Source of the DNA: Nocardioides furvisabuli
Lineage (GTDB): Bacteria > Actinomycetota > Actinomycetes > Propionibacteriales > Nocardioidaceae
DNA length: 64,000 nt
Direction: 5' to 3'
Assembly: GCF_021083185.1 (NCBI RefSeq)
Contig: NZ_JAIGQB010000002.1
Span: forward strand, 1 to 64,000
The notes beneath the pieces are model-generated. The model worked only from the letters and a program-made list of their open reading frames with translations. It was not told where the DNA came from and did not search any database. Both the position numbers and the translations under genes were made by a program. Below are positions 52,590-62,766 of the stretch, piece after piece (the stretch's first letter is position 1; the number at the start of each line of letters is the position of its first letter).

Positions 52590-53327
52590 TCAGGCGCGGA
52601 TGCGGGACAGGAAGCCGCGGGTGCGCTCCTGCTGGGGGTCGCCGAGCACCTGCTCGGGGGTTCCCTGCTCGTGGATGCGCCCGGCGTGCAGGAAGCACAC
52701 CTGGTCGGCGACGTCGCGCGCGAACCCCATCTCGTGGGTGTTGAGCAGCATCGTGACGCCCTCGCCCTTGAGCTCGCCGAGCAGGTCGAGGACCTCCCCC
52801 ACTAGCTCGGGGTCGAGCGCGCTGGTCACCTCGTCGAGGAGCATCAGGCGCGGGTTGGCCACCAGCGCACGGGCGATGGCCACCCGCTGCTGCTGGCCGC
52901 CGGAGAGGTCGTCGGGGCGGGCGGTGGCCTTCTCGGCGAGGCCGACGCGCTCCAGCATGGCCAGGCCGCGGGTGCGCGCCTCCCCCGGATCGACCCCGTG
53001 GACCAGCCTGAGGGCGAGGGTGACGTTGCCGATGACGTCGAGGTGCGGGAAGAGGTTGTAGGACTGGAAGACCAGGCCCATCCGCGAGCGCACCTCGTCA
53101 CCGTCCACCCGCGGGTCGGTGATGTCGCGGCCCTCGAAGGTGATGACGCCGTCGTCGACGACCTCGAGGAGGTTGACGCAGCGCAGCAGCGTCGACTTCC
53201 CCGAGCCCGAAGCGCCGATGAGCACCACGCACTGGCCCGGCTCGACGGAGAGGTCGACGTCGCTGAGCACGACGTGGTCGCCGAAGGACTTGCGCACGCC
53301 TTCGAGGCGCAGCAGCTCGGTGTTCAC
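52590..53327 (-). CDS. Polar amino-acid ABC transporter, ATP-binding subunit
   Basis: 245 residues from GTG 53327, overlapping the permease stop by GTGA. All GlnQ/HisP-type motifs are present: GASGSGKSTLL, FQSYNLFPHLDV, LSGGQQQRVAIARAL, LLDEVTSALDPE and NTHEMGFA. The family energises uptake of polar amino acids. It is the third gene of the importer operon. Confidence 0.93.
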   Translation of the reverse strand: MNTELLRLEGVRKSFGDHVVLSDVDLSVEPGQCVVLIGASGSGKSTLLRCVNLLEVVDDGVITFEGRDITDPRVDGDEVRSRMGLVFQSYNLFPHLDVIGNVTLALRLVHGVDPGEARTRGLAMLERVGLAEKATARPDDLSGGQQQRVAIARALVANPRLMLLDEVTSALDPELVGEVLDLLGELKGEGVTMLLNTHEMGFARDVADQVCFLHAGRIHEQGTPEQVLGDPQQERTRGFLSRIRA

Positions 53328-54199
53328 AGGTGGCCTCCTGCTCCGTGGTAGCCCTTCTTGCGGGCGTAGCGGTCGGTCAGCCTGGCCATCGGGATCGTGA
53401 GGCAGCAGAACAGCGCGCCCGCGACGACGTACGGCGTGTAGTTGAAGTCGAGCGACGTCTCGATCTGTGCCCTGCGGATGGCGTCGTAGACACCGAGGAC
53501 CGCGATCAGTCCGGAGTCCTTCTGGAGCGAGACCAGGTCGTTCATCAGCGCCGGGATCACCCGCCGCCACGCCTGCGGCAGCACGACGTGGCGCAGCGTC
53601 TGGCCGTAGGAGAGGCCGAGCGAGCGACCGGCGAGCCGCTGGCTGGGGTGCACCGACTCGATACCGGACCGGAAGACCTCGGCGACGTAGGCCGAGTACG
53701 ACAGCACCAGCGCGGTGCCACCCCAGAACAGGGGCGACGTGGGCAGGCCCTGCAGACGCAGGGCGGGGCCGCCGAAGCCGAGCAGGAAGATCACGAGCAG
53801 CAGCGGCAGGCCGCGGAAGATGTCGACGTACGCCGTCCCGAGCAGGCGCAGCGGGAACGCGACGGGGCCGCGCAGCGTCCGCACCACGGCGATCGTGAGG
53901 CTGAGCACGAGGATCAGGACCCAGCAGATCGCCATGACGCGGATGTTGAGCCAGAGCCCGTCGAGCACCGCCGGGAACGACGAGACCGCCTTGTCCCAGC
54001 TGAAGTAGGTCTCGCGGACCCGGTCCCAGCCCGGTGAGCTGACCACGGCGGCAGCGATCACGCCGAGCAGGACCAGGGTGCTGCCCGCCGCGATCGCCGC
54101 GCTGCGGAGCGTACGACGCCTCCGCCACTCGTCGCGGTCGCGCTGGACCGCGGACGGCGCCCAGTCCCCAGTGGCCCCGGAGGCCACCCGTCCCGGCAT
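53324..54199 (-). CDS. Polar amino-acid ABC transporter, permease subunit
   Basis: 291 residues. The start is taken as ATG 54199, which overlaps the binding-protein stop (TGATG); the frame continues to 54235. Five membrane helices and the EAA loop (YVAEVFRSGIESVHPSQ then GRSLGLSYGQTLRHVVLPQA) identify a HisM/GlnP-type permease. The acidic and Arg-rich N-terminal extension is about 45 residues. It forms the pore with itself or a second subunit; only one permease gene is present, so a homodimer is expected. Confidence 0.9.
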   Translation of the reverse strand: MPGRVASGATGDWAPSAVQRDRDEWRRRRTLRSAAIAAGSTLVLLGVIAAAVVSSPGWDRVRETYFSWDKAVSSFPAVLDGLWLNIRVMAICWVLILVLSLTIAVVRTLRGPVAFPLRLLGTAYVDIFRGLPLLLVIFLLGFGGPALRLQGLPTSPLFWGGTALVLSYSAYVAEVFRSGIESVHPSQRLAGRSLGLSYGQTLRHVVLPQAWRRVIPALMNDLVSLQKDSGLIAVLGVYDAIRRAQIETSLDFNYTPYVVAGALFCCLTIPMARLTDRYARKKGYHGAGGHL

Positions 54200-55104
54200 C
54201 AGGACAGCTCGGGAGCGCCCTGCTGGGCCAGCCACTCCTGGCCGATCTGGTCGAGGATGCCGTCCTCGCGCAGCGCGTCGACGGCGCCGGACACGCAGTC
54301 GGTCAGCGGGCTGTCCTTGTCGAGCACGGCGCCGAACTGCTCGGGCTCACCGTCGGGCAGCGGCAGCTGGCCGACGATGGTGCCGTCGTCGAGCTGGACG
54401 GCCGTCATGAAGTAGGCCGTGGGCAGGTCGACCACGATGCCGTCGATCTGGCCGTTGTTGAGCGCCTGCACCGCCTGGTCGTTGGTGTCGAAGACGGCCG
54501 GCTCCTCCGAGGGCTGGACCTGGTCGATGATCGCGGTGTAGCTCGTCGTGCCCACCTGGGCGCCGAGCTTGGCGTCGGCGAGGTCGGCGATGCTGGTGAC
54601 GCCGTCCAGCGAGCTGCCCTTGTTGGTGATCACCGTCTGCACGACGTCGTAGTAGCCGGAGGAGAAGTCGACAGCCTCGCGCCGCGCCTCGGTGATGGAG
54701 ACCTGGTTGACGTCGAAGTCGAAGTCCTTCGGCCCCGGCTGGACGACCTTGTTGAACGGCACCGTCACCCAGGTGACCTGCTCGGCGGTGTAGCCGAGCT
54801 GCTCGGCGATGGCGTACGCCACCGCGGACTCGTAGCCCTGGCCGTTGGTCGGGTCGTTGTCGACGAACCACGGCTCGTAGGCCGGGTCGTCGGTCGCGAT
54901 CGTCAGGGTGCCGTCGGCGACGGTCTCCATCGAGTCGGGCGTGCACTCGTCGGCCGCGGGCGACTCCGACGAGTCGTCGGCGGCGCTGTCCGAGCCGGAG
55001 TCGGCCTCGTCGGTCGGGGCGCACGCCGTCAGGGCGAGGGTCGCGGTCGCGGTCACCGCGAGGACGATGTGCCGCATCGAGCGCGGCCGGGCGGTCTTCA
55101 GCAT
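54199..55104 (-). CDS. Polar amino-acid ABC transporter, lipoprotein binding subunit
   Basis: 301 residues. Signal peptide with lipobox LALTAC (Cys near 28), then an acidic, Ser-rich linker (about 30-55) that spans the wall. The SBP_bac_3 fold follows: TLTIATDDPAYEPWFV, GQGYESAVAYAIAEQLGY, DFDVNQVSITEARREAVDFSSGYYD, and GAQVGTTSYTAI. It starts 9 bp after hisF, which suggests co-expression with histidine biosynthesis and possibly histidine or a related substrate. Confidence 0.92.
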   Translation of the reverse strand: MLKTARPRSMRHIVLAVTATATLALTACAPTDEADSGSDSAADDSSESPAADECTPDSMETVADGTLTIATDDPAYEPWFVDNDPTNGQGYESAVAYAIAEQLGYTAEQVTWVTVPFNKVVQPGPKDFDFDVNQVSITEARREAVDFSSGYYDVVQTVITNKGSSLDGVTSIADLADAKLGAQVGTTSYTAIIDQVQPSEEPAVFDTNDQAVQALNNGQIDGIVVDLPTAYFMTAVQLDDGTIVGQLPLPDGEPEQFGAVLDKDSPLTDCVSGAVDALREDGILDQIGQEWLAQQGAPELS

Positions 55105-55113
55105 GGGCTGATC

Positions 55114-55905
55114 CTACGGCGCGTGCGCGCCCCAGCGGACCGGGTGGCCGGCCGTGGACAGACCGGCCTTGACGTCGCCGACACGCAGCGTGCCGAAGTG
55201 GAAGACCGTCGCGGCCAGGACCGCGTCGGCGCCCGCGTCGACCGCCGGCGCGAAGTGCTCGACCGCGCCCGCTCCCCCGCTGGCGATGACCGGGATGCTC
55301 ACCTCGCGGCGTACGGCCCGGATCAGCTCGAGGTCGAAGCCGTCGGTCGTGCCGTCGGCGTCCATGGCGTTGAGGAGGATCTCCCCCGCGCCCAGCTCGG
55401 CGGCGCGCACGGCCCACTCGATCGCGTCGAGGCCGGCGCTCCTGCGCCCACCGTGGGTGGTCACCTCGAAGCCGCTGGCGGTGCCCTCGTGGTCGGGACC
55501 CACGCGACGGGCGTCGACGCTCAGCACGAGCACCTGGTTGCCGAAGCGGTCGGCGATCTCGGCGACCAGCTCGGGGCGGTGGATGGCGGCGGTGTTGACC
55601 GCGACCTTGTCGGCGCCGGCGCGCAGCAGGCGGTCGACGTCGTCGACGCTGCTGACCCCGCCACCGACGGTGAGCGGGATGAAGACCTCCTCGGCGCAGC
55701 GGCTGACGACCTCCATCGTCGTCGCGCGGCCCTCATGGGAGGCAGAGATGTCGAGGAAGGTCAGCTCGTCGGCGCCCTCGGCGTCGTAGAGCCGGGCGAG
55801 CTCGACCGGGTCGCCGGCATCACGGAGCTCGGTGAAGTTGACGCCCTTGACGACGCGGCCGCCGTCGACGTCGAGGCACGGGATGACGCGGATCGCGAGG
55901 CTCAC
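55114..55905 (-). CDS. hisF: Imidazole glycerol phosphate synthase, cyclase subunit HisF
   Basis: 263 residues, a (beta/alpha)8 barrel. [17 protein letters not shown] holds the catalytic Asp near residue 11; the second catalytic Asp lies in [15 protein letters not shown]. Together with HisH it closes the imidazole ring of histidine and releases AICAR. GTG start overlaps the priA stop (GTGA). Confidence 0.96.
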   Translation of the reverse strand: MSLAIRVIPCLDVDGGRVVKGVNFTELRDAGDPVELARLYDAEGADELTFLDISASHEGRATTMEVVSRCAEEVFIPLTVGGGVSSVDDVDRLLRAGADKVAVNTAAIHRPELVAEIADRFGNQVLVLSVDARRVGPDHEGTASGFEVTTHGGRRSAGLDAIEWAVRAAELGAGEILLNAMDADGTTDGFDLELIRAVRREVSIPVIASGGAGAVEHFAPAVDAGADAVLAATVFHFGTLRVGDVKAGLSTAGHPVRWGAHAP

Positions 55906-56663
55906 AGCTGGGGACTCCCGGCCGGCCTCGTCAGCGCGAGCGCGTCCTCGAGCGTGAAGCGACCCTCGTAGAGCGCCGTACCGGCGATGGCGCCCTCGAC
56001 GCCGTCGCCGACGAGCGTCATCAGCGCGCGGATGTCATCGAGGGTCGTCACCCCGCCGCTCGCGACGACGGGCTTGTCGGTGGCGGCGCAGACGTCGCGG
56101 AGCAGCTGGAGGTTGGGCCCCTGGAGCATTCCGTCCTTGTTGACGTCGGTGACGACGTAGCGCGCGCACCCCTCGGAGTCGAGGCGGGCGAGCGTCTCGT
56201 AGAGGTCGCCGCCCTCGCGGGTCCAGCCGCGCGCGGCCAGCGTGGTGCCTCGCACGTCGAGGCCCACGGCCACGCGGTCTCCGTACGTCGCGATCGCCTT
56301 CGCGCACCACTCGGGCTGCTCGAGCGCGGCGGTGCCGATGTTGACGCGACGGCAGCCGGTGGCCATCGCGGCCTCCAGCGACTCGTCGTCACGGATGCCG
56401 CCGCTCATCTCGACCTGGATGTCGAGGGTGCCGACGATCTTCGCCTGGAGGTCGCGGTTGTGCCCGTGCCCGAACGCCGCGTCGAGGTCCACGAGGTGGA
56501 TCCACTCGGCGCCGGCCTCCTGCCAGCGCAGGGCCGCCTCGACCGGGTCGCCGAAGCGCTTCTCCGACCCGTCCACGCCCTGCACCAGCTGGACGGCCTG
56601 GCCGCCCTTGATGTCGACGGCGGGCAGGAGCTCGAGGTAGGGCTGCTCGGGGGTGCTGGGCAT
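55902..56663 (-). CDS. priA: HisA/PriA phosphoribosyl isomerase
   Basis: 253 residues, HisA-type barrel: [18 protein letters not shown] with the first catalytic Asp, [29 protein letters not shown] with the second, and [16 protein letters not shown]. In actinobacteria this gene is normally the dual-substrate PriA, which also does the TrpF step of tryptophan synthesis. No trpF is visible in the window. The bifunctional role is inferred from taxonomy. Confidence 0.92.
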   Translation of the reverse strand: MPSTPEQPYLELLPAVDIKGGQAVQLVQGVDGSEKRFGDPVEAALRWQEAGAEWIHLVDLDAAFGHGHNRDLQAKIVGTLDIQVEMSGGIRDDESLEAAMATGCRRVNIGTAALEQPEWCAKAIATYGDRVAVGLDVRGTTLAARGWTREGGDLYETLARLDSEGCARYVVTDVNKDGMLQGPNLQLLRDVCAATDKPVVASGGVTTLDDIRALMTLVGDGVEGAIAGTALYEGRFTLEDALALTRPAGSPQL

Positions 56664-56731
56664 GGGTGAATCCTAGGAGCCGCTCCATGGCGGGCCGGGA
56701 GGGCCCTCGCTGGGGCGAGACGGGGCGCTCG

Positions 56732-57124
56732 TCACCACTGCGGGTCGTTGATCCACTCGGCGAGGTCGGACAGTGCACCGGTGCCCAGCGCCGGAGCCAT
56801 CAGGAACGGCAGCACGACGACGAGGACCGCGAACGCCACCAGGCCGAGCCACGGACGAGCCCTCACACCGTGGAGGAGCACTCCGGCCGCCGCCGCCGGA
56901 ACGACGAAGGGCAAGGTGGTCGGCAGCTGCCACGCGCACCACGCCACCACCGCGCCGTAGAGCGCGAGCCCGACCACGCGTACGCCGATCGCGCGAGCCC
57001 AAGCCCTGGACCGAGAAGCGGGCCGGGCGGCCGGTTGCTCACGGCGCACGTCGGCGATCGGCAGGTGGCACCCGCGGCAGGCTGGTGCGGCGACAGGTAC
57101 GTCGGCCCCGCACAGCGGGCACAT
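56732..57124 (-). CDS. Small zinc-ribbon membrane protein
   Basis: 130 residues from ATG 57124 (GTG 57160 possible). The N terminus MCPLCGADVPVAAPACRGCH is a zinc-ribbon with two CxxC pairs, followed by a basic linker and about three membrane helices (about 50-70, 74-90, 94-112). It lies 68 bp before priA in the same direction. No function is known. Confidence 0.65.
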   Translation of the reverse strand: MCPLCGADVPVAAPACRGCHLPIADVRREQPAARPASRSRAWARAIGVRVVGLALYGAVVAWCAWQLPTTLPFVVPAAAAGVLLHGVRARPWLGLVAFAVLVVVLPFLMAPALGTGALSDLAEWINDPQW

Positions 57125-57270
57125 CAGTCCTGGGGAGGGCCTGGATCGCGTCTTCGGCACGGAGGAACGGTAGGCACGCTCACGGCCCGACGTGGCCGGA
57201 ACGGCGAAACCGCATCCCCGGGCATGCCTGTGGCCCCGCCAACGCGTGGGTGGCGGGGTGCGGGGCGGGG

Positions 57271-58710
57271 TCATCTTCGCGGTGACGGGATCCGGGGCGG
57301 TCCCTGGCCTGGTCCGGGTGGGTCGAGTGCGGTGGTGCCGGTGCGGTCGTGTCGGTAGCGGTGGTCGTGCGGGCTGGTCCACTCGAAGACCCCGGGCGCG
57401 ACCATGTCGTAGTGCCAGGTGGTGTGGGTCTTCAAGCGGTGGTGGAACCGGCACAGGGCCGCGAGGTTGTCGGTGTGCGTGGGGCCGGGTTGGGGTCGGG
57501 CTTCTGCGTCGGCGTGATGGTCGTGCTCGGTGACGTGGTCGACGTCGCACCCACGCGCCGGGCGACCGCACCACGGGAACACACACACGCGATCGCGGAG
57601 GACCACGTGCTCGCGGATCCGGTCCGGGATCGCGTAGCTCGGCCCGGCCTTCGGCTGGTTGAGGTCGATGACCGGCTTGACGGTGATCTTGGTGCGGGAG
57701 TCGCCGCACCAGGACCTGAGCTGGTCGAGCAGGAGGAGGCGTTGGCCCTCCTCGAGCCGTCCGGTCGGTCCGAAGATCGTGGTGTCGCCGGACAGGGTGG
57801 CGTCGAAGTGAGCGTGGAGCACGACTTCCCGGGCGGTGGGCAAGTCCGACCCGTCTTCGGTGGTTGAGGTGCGAGCGGAACGAGCCTCGAGACCACTGCC
57901 ATGCAGGTCGAGCGCGGTCTGCGTCCGGGCGAGGTCGCCCAGCGCCTTGGCCCTGCGGGCGTCCAGCGACTCGTGCGAGCCGAGGGCCTTCTGGGTCGCG
58001 GCACCGTGGGCGAGCGCCCGCTGGAGGTCGAGTCCGTCGGCGAGGTCGACCTCCGCCTCGAGCCGCACGGTGCCGGCGAAGTGGACGTCCTGGTCGTGGA
58101 TGGTCACGTGGCGCGGGTCGACATGGAGATACCCGTCCTCCGGATCAGCTGCCGGATCCTGACCGGCGAGGTCGAACCTCTTGATGGTCTCGGCGACCAG
58201 CCGGTCGAGCTGCGCGGGACCGATCTTCCCCGCGACTGCGGCGACCTGGGTGTCGACGAACCGCGCTGCCTCGACCGTCAACGCGGGAGTGGAGTGGATG
58301 GTCGCCTCCGCGACCGCCCGGGCGCGCCAGGCCGGGACGCGTCCGGCGTGGACCTGTGCCCAGAGTCGTGGAAGGCGGTGGCGGAGCTCGAGGGCGTGGC
58401 CGATGAGCTTCTTCGCCGACACGCTGGTGATGCCGAGGACGGTGCCGAGCTCGGCGACGCAGAACTCCGCGACCAGCGGGGTGCCCGGTCCGGCGATGGG
58501 CTCCTCGTGCTCACACCCCGGCACGGTGAACGAGGCGGCGGCGTGGATGGACTCGGGTGGGTGGAGGTCGGCCCAGCGGGCGGCGAGGTCGAGCTGCCGT
58601 GCGGCTTCGGTGTTCTCGATGGAGCGGGAGGCCTTGATCGAGGCGAGCAGGGCTGCGGGGCCGAGGGCGTCTGCCCCGGCCTCTGCACCCGCTTCCAGTT
58701 CCTCGATCAT
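57271..58710 (-). CDS. DUF222/HNH endonuclease-domain protein
   Basis: 479 residues. The long helical N-terminal DUF222 part (about 10-330) includes LDLAARWADLH and LIGHALELRHRLPRLW. The C-terminal HNH domain has CVFPWCGRPARGCDVDHVTEHDHH and DNLAALCRFHH (about 385-440), with the Cys pair and His residues of the metal site. Such proteins are abundant, often multicopy, in Nocardioides and mycobacteria and of uncertain role. The C-terminal 20 residues are Pro/Gly-rich. It interrupts the histidine gene order. Confidence 0.9.
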   Translation of the reverse strand: MIEELEAGAEAGADALGPAALLASIKASRSIENTEAARQLDLAARWADLHPPESIHAAASFTVPGCEHEEPIAGPGTPLVAEFCVAELGTVLGITSVSAKKLIGHALELRHRLPRLWAQVHAGRVPAWRARAVAEATIHSTPALTVEAARFVDTQVAAVAGKIGPAQLDRLVAETIKRFDLAGQDPAADPEDGYLHVDPRHVTIHDQDVHFAGTVRLEAEVDLADGLDLQRALAHGAATQKALGSHESLDARRAKALGDLARTQTALDLHGSGLEARSARTSTTEDGSDLPTAREVVLHAHFDATLSGDTTIFGPTGRLEEGQRLLLLDQLRSWCGDSRTKITVKPVIDLNQPKAGPSYAIPDRIREHVVLRDRVCVFPWCGRPARGCDVDHVTEHDHHADAEARPQPGPTHTDNLAALCRFHHRLKTHTTWHYDMVAPGVFEWTSPHDHRYRHDRTGTTALDPPGPGQGPPRIPSPRR

Positions 58711-58871
58711 GCGTTCGAGTCTAGAGAAGGGGTCCGACAGCGGGGCGTCTAAAACTGACGGACGTCATTGACAGCGGGGCGGGGTCGCGGTACGCCTCGC
58801 TCGGCCACTCGACCACCGATGGAGCACGACGGTCTCGAATCTCGGTGGGGCGTCCCGACTAGCGTGGCAGC

Positions 58872-59393
58872 GTGATCGGCGATCGATGGGGAGTGACGCA
58901 GGCCGAGGTCGAGCGGCGCTACGGATGCGACGCGCTCGTCACCGATCCCACGCTCCAGGCATGGCGGGGCGTCACCGTGCACGCCGAGCCGGACAAGGTG
59001 TGGGCGCGGCTGCGGCAGGTGCGGATCGCGCCGTACTCCTACGACCTCGTCGACAACCTCGGGCGCCGCTCGCCGCGCGAGCTGCGCGACGTGCCGGAGC
59101 CCTCCCCCGGCGCCCCGTTCACCCGCGCCTTCGGGATCGACCAGGGTCAGGTGCTGGCTGTCGACCCCGGACGCGAGATGACGGCGCGGATCATGTCGGC
59201 GTACATGTCGTACGCAGTCGTGCCGGGGGCCGCTGGCACCCGGCTGCTGCTGAAGGTGGCCGCGCGCACCCACCGCGTGCTCGCGCCAGTGCTGTCGGTC
59301 GGCGACCTGGTGATGGCCCGCAAACAGCTGCTCACGCTGAAGGCGCTCGCCGAGTCGGACCGGAGCGCGTCGGGCCAGAGCGCGTCGGACTAG
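58872..59393 (+). CDS. SRPBCC-like hypothetical protein
   Basis: 173 residues from GTG 58872. It has LQAWRGVTVHAEPDKVWARLRQVRIAPYSYD, the strand-helix opening of SRPBCC/START-like ligand-binding domains, and a C-terminal helix ending VLSVGDLVMARKQLLTLK. The last dozen residues repeat SASGQSAS. It ends 4 bp inside the convergent ldh gene. Ligand unknown. Confidence 0.68.
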   Translation: MIGDRWGVTQAEVERRYGCDALVTDPTLQAWRGVTVHAEPDKVWARLRQVRIAPYSYDLVDNLGRRSPRELRDVPEPSPGAPFTRAFGIDQGQVLAVDPGREMTARIMSAYMSYAVVPGAAGTRLLLKVAARTHRVLAPVLSVGDLVMARKQLLTLKALAESDRSASGQSASD

Positions 59394-60337
59394 AGGCCCA
59401 GGCTTCGCGCCACGGCCGTGACCGCAGCGGCCGACGAGGTGAGCGCCTCGAGCTCGTCGTCGCTCAACGGGGTGGCGAGCACGCTCTCGATGCCGTTGCG
59501 CCCGACCACCGACGGCATCGACAGGCAGACGTCGGCGAGCCCGTGCACGTCGTCGAGGCGTGAGGTCACCGGCAGCACCCGGTGCTCGTCGTCGAGCACC
59601 GCCTCGAGGACGCGGGAGACGGCCAGGCCGATCGCCAGGCTGGTGGCGCCCTTGCCGGCGATGATCTCGTAGGCCGAGGAGACCACCTGGTGGTGGATGC
59701 GGGTGCGCACCTCCTCGTCGAGGGTGCGTACGCCGTTGCCCTCCCAGTCCGTCACGGGCACGCCCCCGATGGTGGCGGTGGACCACAGCGGGACCTCGGA
59801 GTCGCCGTGCTCGCCGGCGATGTAGGCGTGCACGTTCTGCACGGCCACGCGGGTGTGCTCGGCGATGAGGAAACGCAACCGGGAGGAGTCGAGCACCGTG
59901 CCGGAGCCGAAGACCCGGTGCGGCGGCAGGCCGCTGAACTCCAGCGCCGCGTAGGTCACCACGTCGACCGGGTTGGTCACCACCAGCAGCAGCGCGCCGG
60001 GCGCGAGGCGCACGAGCTCGGGCACGAGCTCGCGGCACATCGCCACGTTGGCCGCGGCGAGGTCGAGGCGGGTCTGGCCGGGGTCCTGCTTGGCGCCGGC
60101 CGTGATGACGACGACGTCCGCCCCGGCGCAGACCTCGAGGTCGTCGCTGCCGGTGATGCGGGCCATCGGGGTGAACTGGAGGCCGTGGTTGAGGTCGAGC
60201 ACCTCGGCGCGCACCTTGGCGGCGTTGAGGTCGAACAGTGCGAGCTCACGGCAGGTGCCACGGATCTGTGCCGCATAGGCGATGGCGGTCCCGACCGCTC
60301 CGGCTCCGACCACTGCGACCTTGGACACGCACGACAC
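59390..60337 (-). CDS. ldh: L-lactate dehydrogenase
   Basis: 315 residues. NAD site GAGAVGTAIAY (11-21), substrate loop AGAKQDPGQTRLDL with the Gln that favours pyruvate over oxaloacetate, LLVVTNPVDVVTY, and active-site IAGEHGDSEVPLWS with the catalytic His. This set fits LDH rather than malate dehydrogenase (which would have Arg in the loop). It reduces pyruvate to L-lactate. It lies between histidine genes but separated by 58 bp from hisH. Confidence 0.92.
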   Translation of the reverse strand: MSCVSKVAVVGAGAVGTAIAYAAQIRGTCRELALFDLNAAKVRAEVLDLNHGLQFTPMARITGSDDLEVCAGADVVVITAGAKQDPGQTRLDLAAANVAMCRELVPELVRLAPGALLLVVTNPVDVVTYAALEFSGLPPHRVFGSGTVLDSSRLRFLIAEHTRVAVQNVHAYIAGEHGDSEVPLWSTATIGGVPVTDWEGNGVRTLDEEVRTRIHHQVVSSAYEIIAGKGATSLAIGLAVSRVLEAVLDDEHRVLPVTSRLDDVHGLADVCLSMPSVVGRNGIESVLATPLSDDELEALTSSAAAVTAVARSLGL

Positions 60338-60395
60338 TGTGGCACGCCACGGCGCGCCGCGACCACTGGTGCAGACCGGAGGACGGCACCAGATC

Positions 60396-61034
60396 TCAGG
60401 CGCGCAGCGACGCGACCCAGTTCTTGAGAAGCTCCGCGCCCGCGTCGCCGGACTTCTCGGGGTGGAACTGCGTCGCCGCGAGCGGCCCGTTCTCCACCGC
60501 CGCCACGAACCGGTCCCCCCCGTGCTCGGCCCACGTCACCAGCGGCGCGCGGGTCCGGTCGTTGGTGACCAGGTCCCACGACCGCGCGGCGTAGGAGTGC
60601 ACGAAGTAGAACCGCTCGTCCTCGATGCCGCTGAAGAGCCGCGACCCGGACGGCACCTCGACGGTGTTCCAACCCATGTGCGGCACCACGTCGGCCTCGA
60701 GGCGGGTGACCAGGCCGGGCCACTCGTCGCATCCGTCGGTCTCGACGCCGTGCTCCACCCCACCGGCGAAGAGCACCTGCATGCCGACGCAGATGCCGAG
60801 CACCGGCCGGCCACCGGCGAGCCGGCGCCCGATGATGCGGTCGCCCTTGATGGCACGCAGGCCCTCCATGCAGGCGGCGTACGCCCCCACGCCGGGGACC
60901 ACGAGGCCGTCGGCCGCGAGTGCGGTCTCGAAGTCACCGGTGAGAGTCACCTCGGCACCGGCGCGCTCGACGGCCCGCACGACCGAGCGGAGGTTGCCCG
61001 AGCCGTAGTCGAGGACGACGACGTCAGGGGTCAC
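60396..61034 (-). CDS. hisH: Imidazole glycerol phosphate synthase, glutaminase subunit HisH
   Basis: 212 residues, class I glutamine amidotransferase: [36 protein letters not shown] with the catalytic Cys, and [13 protein letters not shown] with His and Glu. It supplies ammonia to HisF. Start GTG/ATG at 61034 overlaps hisB stop. Confidence 0.96.
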   Translation of the reverse strand: MTPDVVVLDYGSGNLRSVVRAVERAGAEVTLTGDFETALAADGLVVPGVGAYAACMEGLRAIKGDRIIGRRLAGGRPVLGICVGMQVLFAGGVEHGVETDGCDEWPGLVTRLEADVVPHMGWNTVEVPSGSRLFSGIEDERFYFVHSYAARSWDLVTNDRTRAPLVTWAEHGGDRFVAAVENGPLAATQFHPEKSGDAGAELLKNWVASLRA

Positions 61035-61639
61035 AGGCTGCCCTTGGTCGACGGCACGCCCGTCTCCCGCGGGTCGATCGCGACCGCGTCGCGGAACGCC
61101 CGGGCGAACGCCTTGAACTGCGCCTCCACGAGGTGGTGGGGGTCGCGGCCGGCGAGCACACGCACGTGCAGCGCGAGGTGGGCGTGGAAGGAGATGGTCT
61201 CGAAGACGTGGCGGGTCAGGGAGCCCTGGTACGCCGCACCGGTGCCGCCGATCGCGACGTAGACCTGGCCCTCGGGCTCGCCGGTGTGCACGCAGTAGGG
61301 GCGCCCGGAGACGTCGACGACGGCCTGGACGAGCGCCTCGTCGAGCGGCACGGTCGCGTCGCCGAAGCGGCGGATGCCGGACTTGTCGCCCAGCGCCTCG
61401 CGCAGCGCCTGGCCGAGCACGATCGCGGTGTCCTCGACGGTGTGGTGGGCGTCGATGTGGGTGTCGCCCTCGGTGCGCACGACGAGGTCGGTCAGCGAGT
61501 GGCGCGAGAAGGCGTCGAGCATGTGGTCGTAGAACCCGACGCCGGTGGACACCTCGGAGCGGCCGGTGCCGTCGAGGTCGACCTCGACGAGCACCTTCGA
61601 CTCCTTGGTGGTGCGCTCGATCCTGGCGGTGCGGCTCAT
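61031..61639 (-). CDS. hisB: Imidazoleglycerol-phosphate dehydratase HisB
   Basis: 202 residues, monofunctional. [33 protein letters not shown] and [11 protein letters not shown] are the manganese-binding His/Glu repeats of the family. It overlaps hisC and hisH by 4 bp each. Confidence 0.96.
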   Translation of the reverse strand: MSRTARIERTTKESKVLVEVDLDGTGRSEVSTGVGFYDHMLDAFSRHSLTDLVVRTEGDTHIDAHHTVEDTAIVLGQALREALGDKSGIRRFGDATVPLDEALVQAVVDVSGRPYCVHTGEPEGQVYVAIGGTGAAYQGSLTRHVFETISFHAHLALHVRVLAGRDPHHLVEAQFKAFARAFRDAVAIDPRETGVPSTKGSL

Positions 61640-62766
61640 GCTTGCTCCTCGTTCGCGTCGATGGTCACGTCCATCAGTGCCTTCCTGAATGCTGCCATCT
61701 CGTCGGGCGTGCCGACCGAGACGCGCAGCCAGCCCTCGGGACCGGTCTCGCGGATCAGCACCCCGCGGTCGACCAGCCCCTGCCAGACCGCGTGCCGGTC
61801 GCCGAAGCGGCCGAACAGCACGAAGTTGGCGTCGGAGTCGGCGACCTCGAAGCCCTGCTCGCGCAACCAGGTCACCGTCGCGTCGCGCTCGGCGCGCAGG
61901 TCGTCGACCCGGCCGAGCAGCTCCGGGGCGTGGCGCAGCGCGGCGAGCGCGGTCGCCTGGGTGACGGCCGAGAGGTGGTAGGGCAGCCGCACCACCCGGA
62001 TCGCGTCACCGATGGCGGGGTCCGCCGCGAGGTAGCCCAGCCGGGCGCCCGCCAGCGCGAATGCCTTGCTCATCGTGCGCGTCACCACGAGGTTGCGGTG
62101 CTCGGGCAGCAGCTCCAGCGCGCTCGGCGTACCGGCGCGGCGGAACTCGCCGTAGGCCTCGTCGACGACCACCAGTCCTCCGGGCTCGTAGGTCGCAGCG
62201 GCCTCGCAGAGCATGGACACCGCCTCGGGCGGGAGGGCCGTGCCGGTGGGGTTGTTCGGGCTCGGCAGCAGCACCACCGACGGCTTGCGTTCGAGGACCA
62301 GCTCCCGCGCGACGTCGAGGTGGAGGGAGAAGTCCTCGGCGCGGTGGCCGGCCACCCACTCGGTCATGGTGTCGCGGGCGTACTCGGGATACATCGAGTA
62401 CGTCGGCGCGAAGGACAGCGCGACGCGTCCCGGACCGCCGAAGGCCTGCAACAGCTGCAGCATCACCTCGTTGGACCCGTTGGCCGCCCACACCATGCCG
62501 GGCGTGATGCCCGAGCCGCCCGACGTGTTGAGGTACGCCGCCAGCGCCTCGCGGAGCTCGACGAACTCACGGTCGGGGTAGCGGTTCAGCGTCACCGCCG
62601 CCTCACCGACCGCACGTGCGATGTCGGCCGCGGCCTCCGGCGAGGGCCCGTAGGGGTTCTCGTTGACGTTGAGCTGCACCGGCGCCTGCTCCAGCGTGAG
62701 CTGGGGCGCGCCGTAGGGCTCGATCCCCTGCAGCTCCTCGCGCAGGGGTGGGAACCGGCCGGTCAC
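61636..62766 (-). CDS. hisC: Histidinol-phosphate aminotransferase HisC
   Basis: 376 residues, class I/II PLP aminotransferase: [14 protein letters not shown] at the N terminus, [21 protein letters not shown] and the PLP lysine in [17 protein letters not shown]. Overlaps hisD stop and hisB start by 4 bp, in a run of coupled his genes. Confidence 0.95.
   Translation of the reverse strand: MTGRFPPLREELQGIEPYGAPQLTLEQAPVQLNVNENPYGPSPEAAADIARAVGEAAVTLNRYPDREFVELREALAAYLNTSGGSGITPGMVWAANGSNEVMLQLLQAFGGPGRVALSFAPTYSMYPEYARDTMTEWVAGHRAEDFSLHLDVARELVLERKPSVVLLPSPNNPTGTALPPEAVSMLCEAAATYEPGGLVVVDEAYGEFRRAGTPSALELLPEHRNLVVTRTMSKAFALAGARLGYLAADPAIGDAIRVVRLPYHLSAVTQATALAALRHAPELLGRVDDLRAERDATVTWLREQGFEVADSDANFVLFGRFGDRHAVWQGLVDRGVLIRETGPEGWLRVSVGTPDEMAAFRKALMDVTIDANEEQA

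Noticed and set aside
51386-52744. 452-codon plus-strand ORF
   Set aside because: Antisense shadow of the second ABC exporter gene, with no motif.
53328-54128. N-terminal extension of the importer ATPase to 512 residues
   Set aside because: Shadow of the permease gene; GTG 53327 gives the normal 245 residues.
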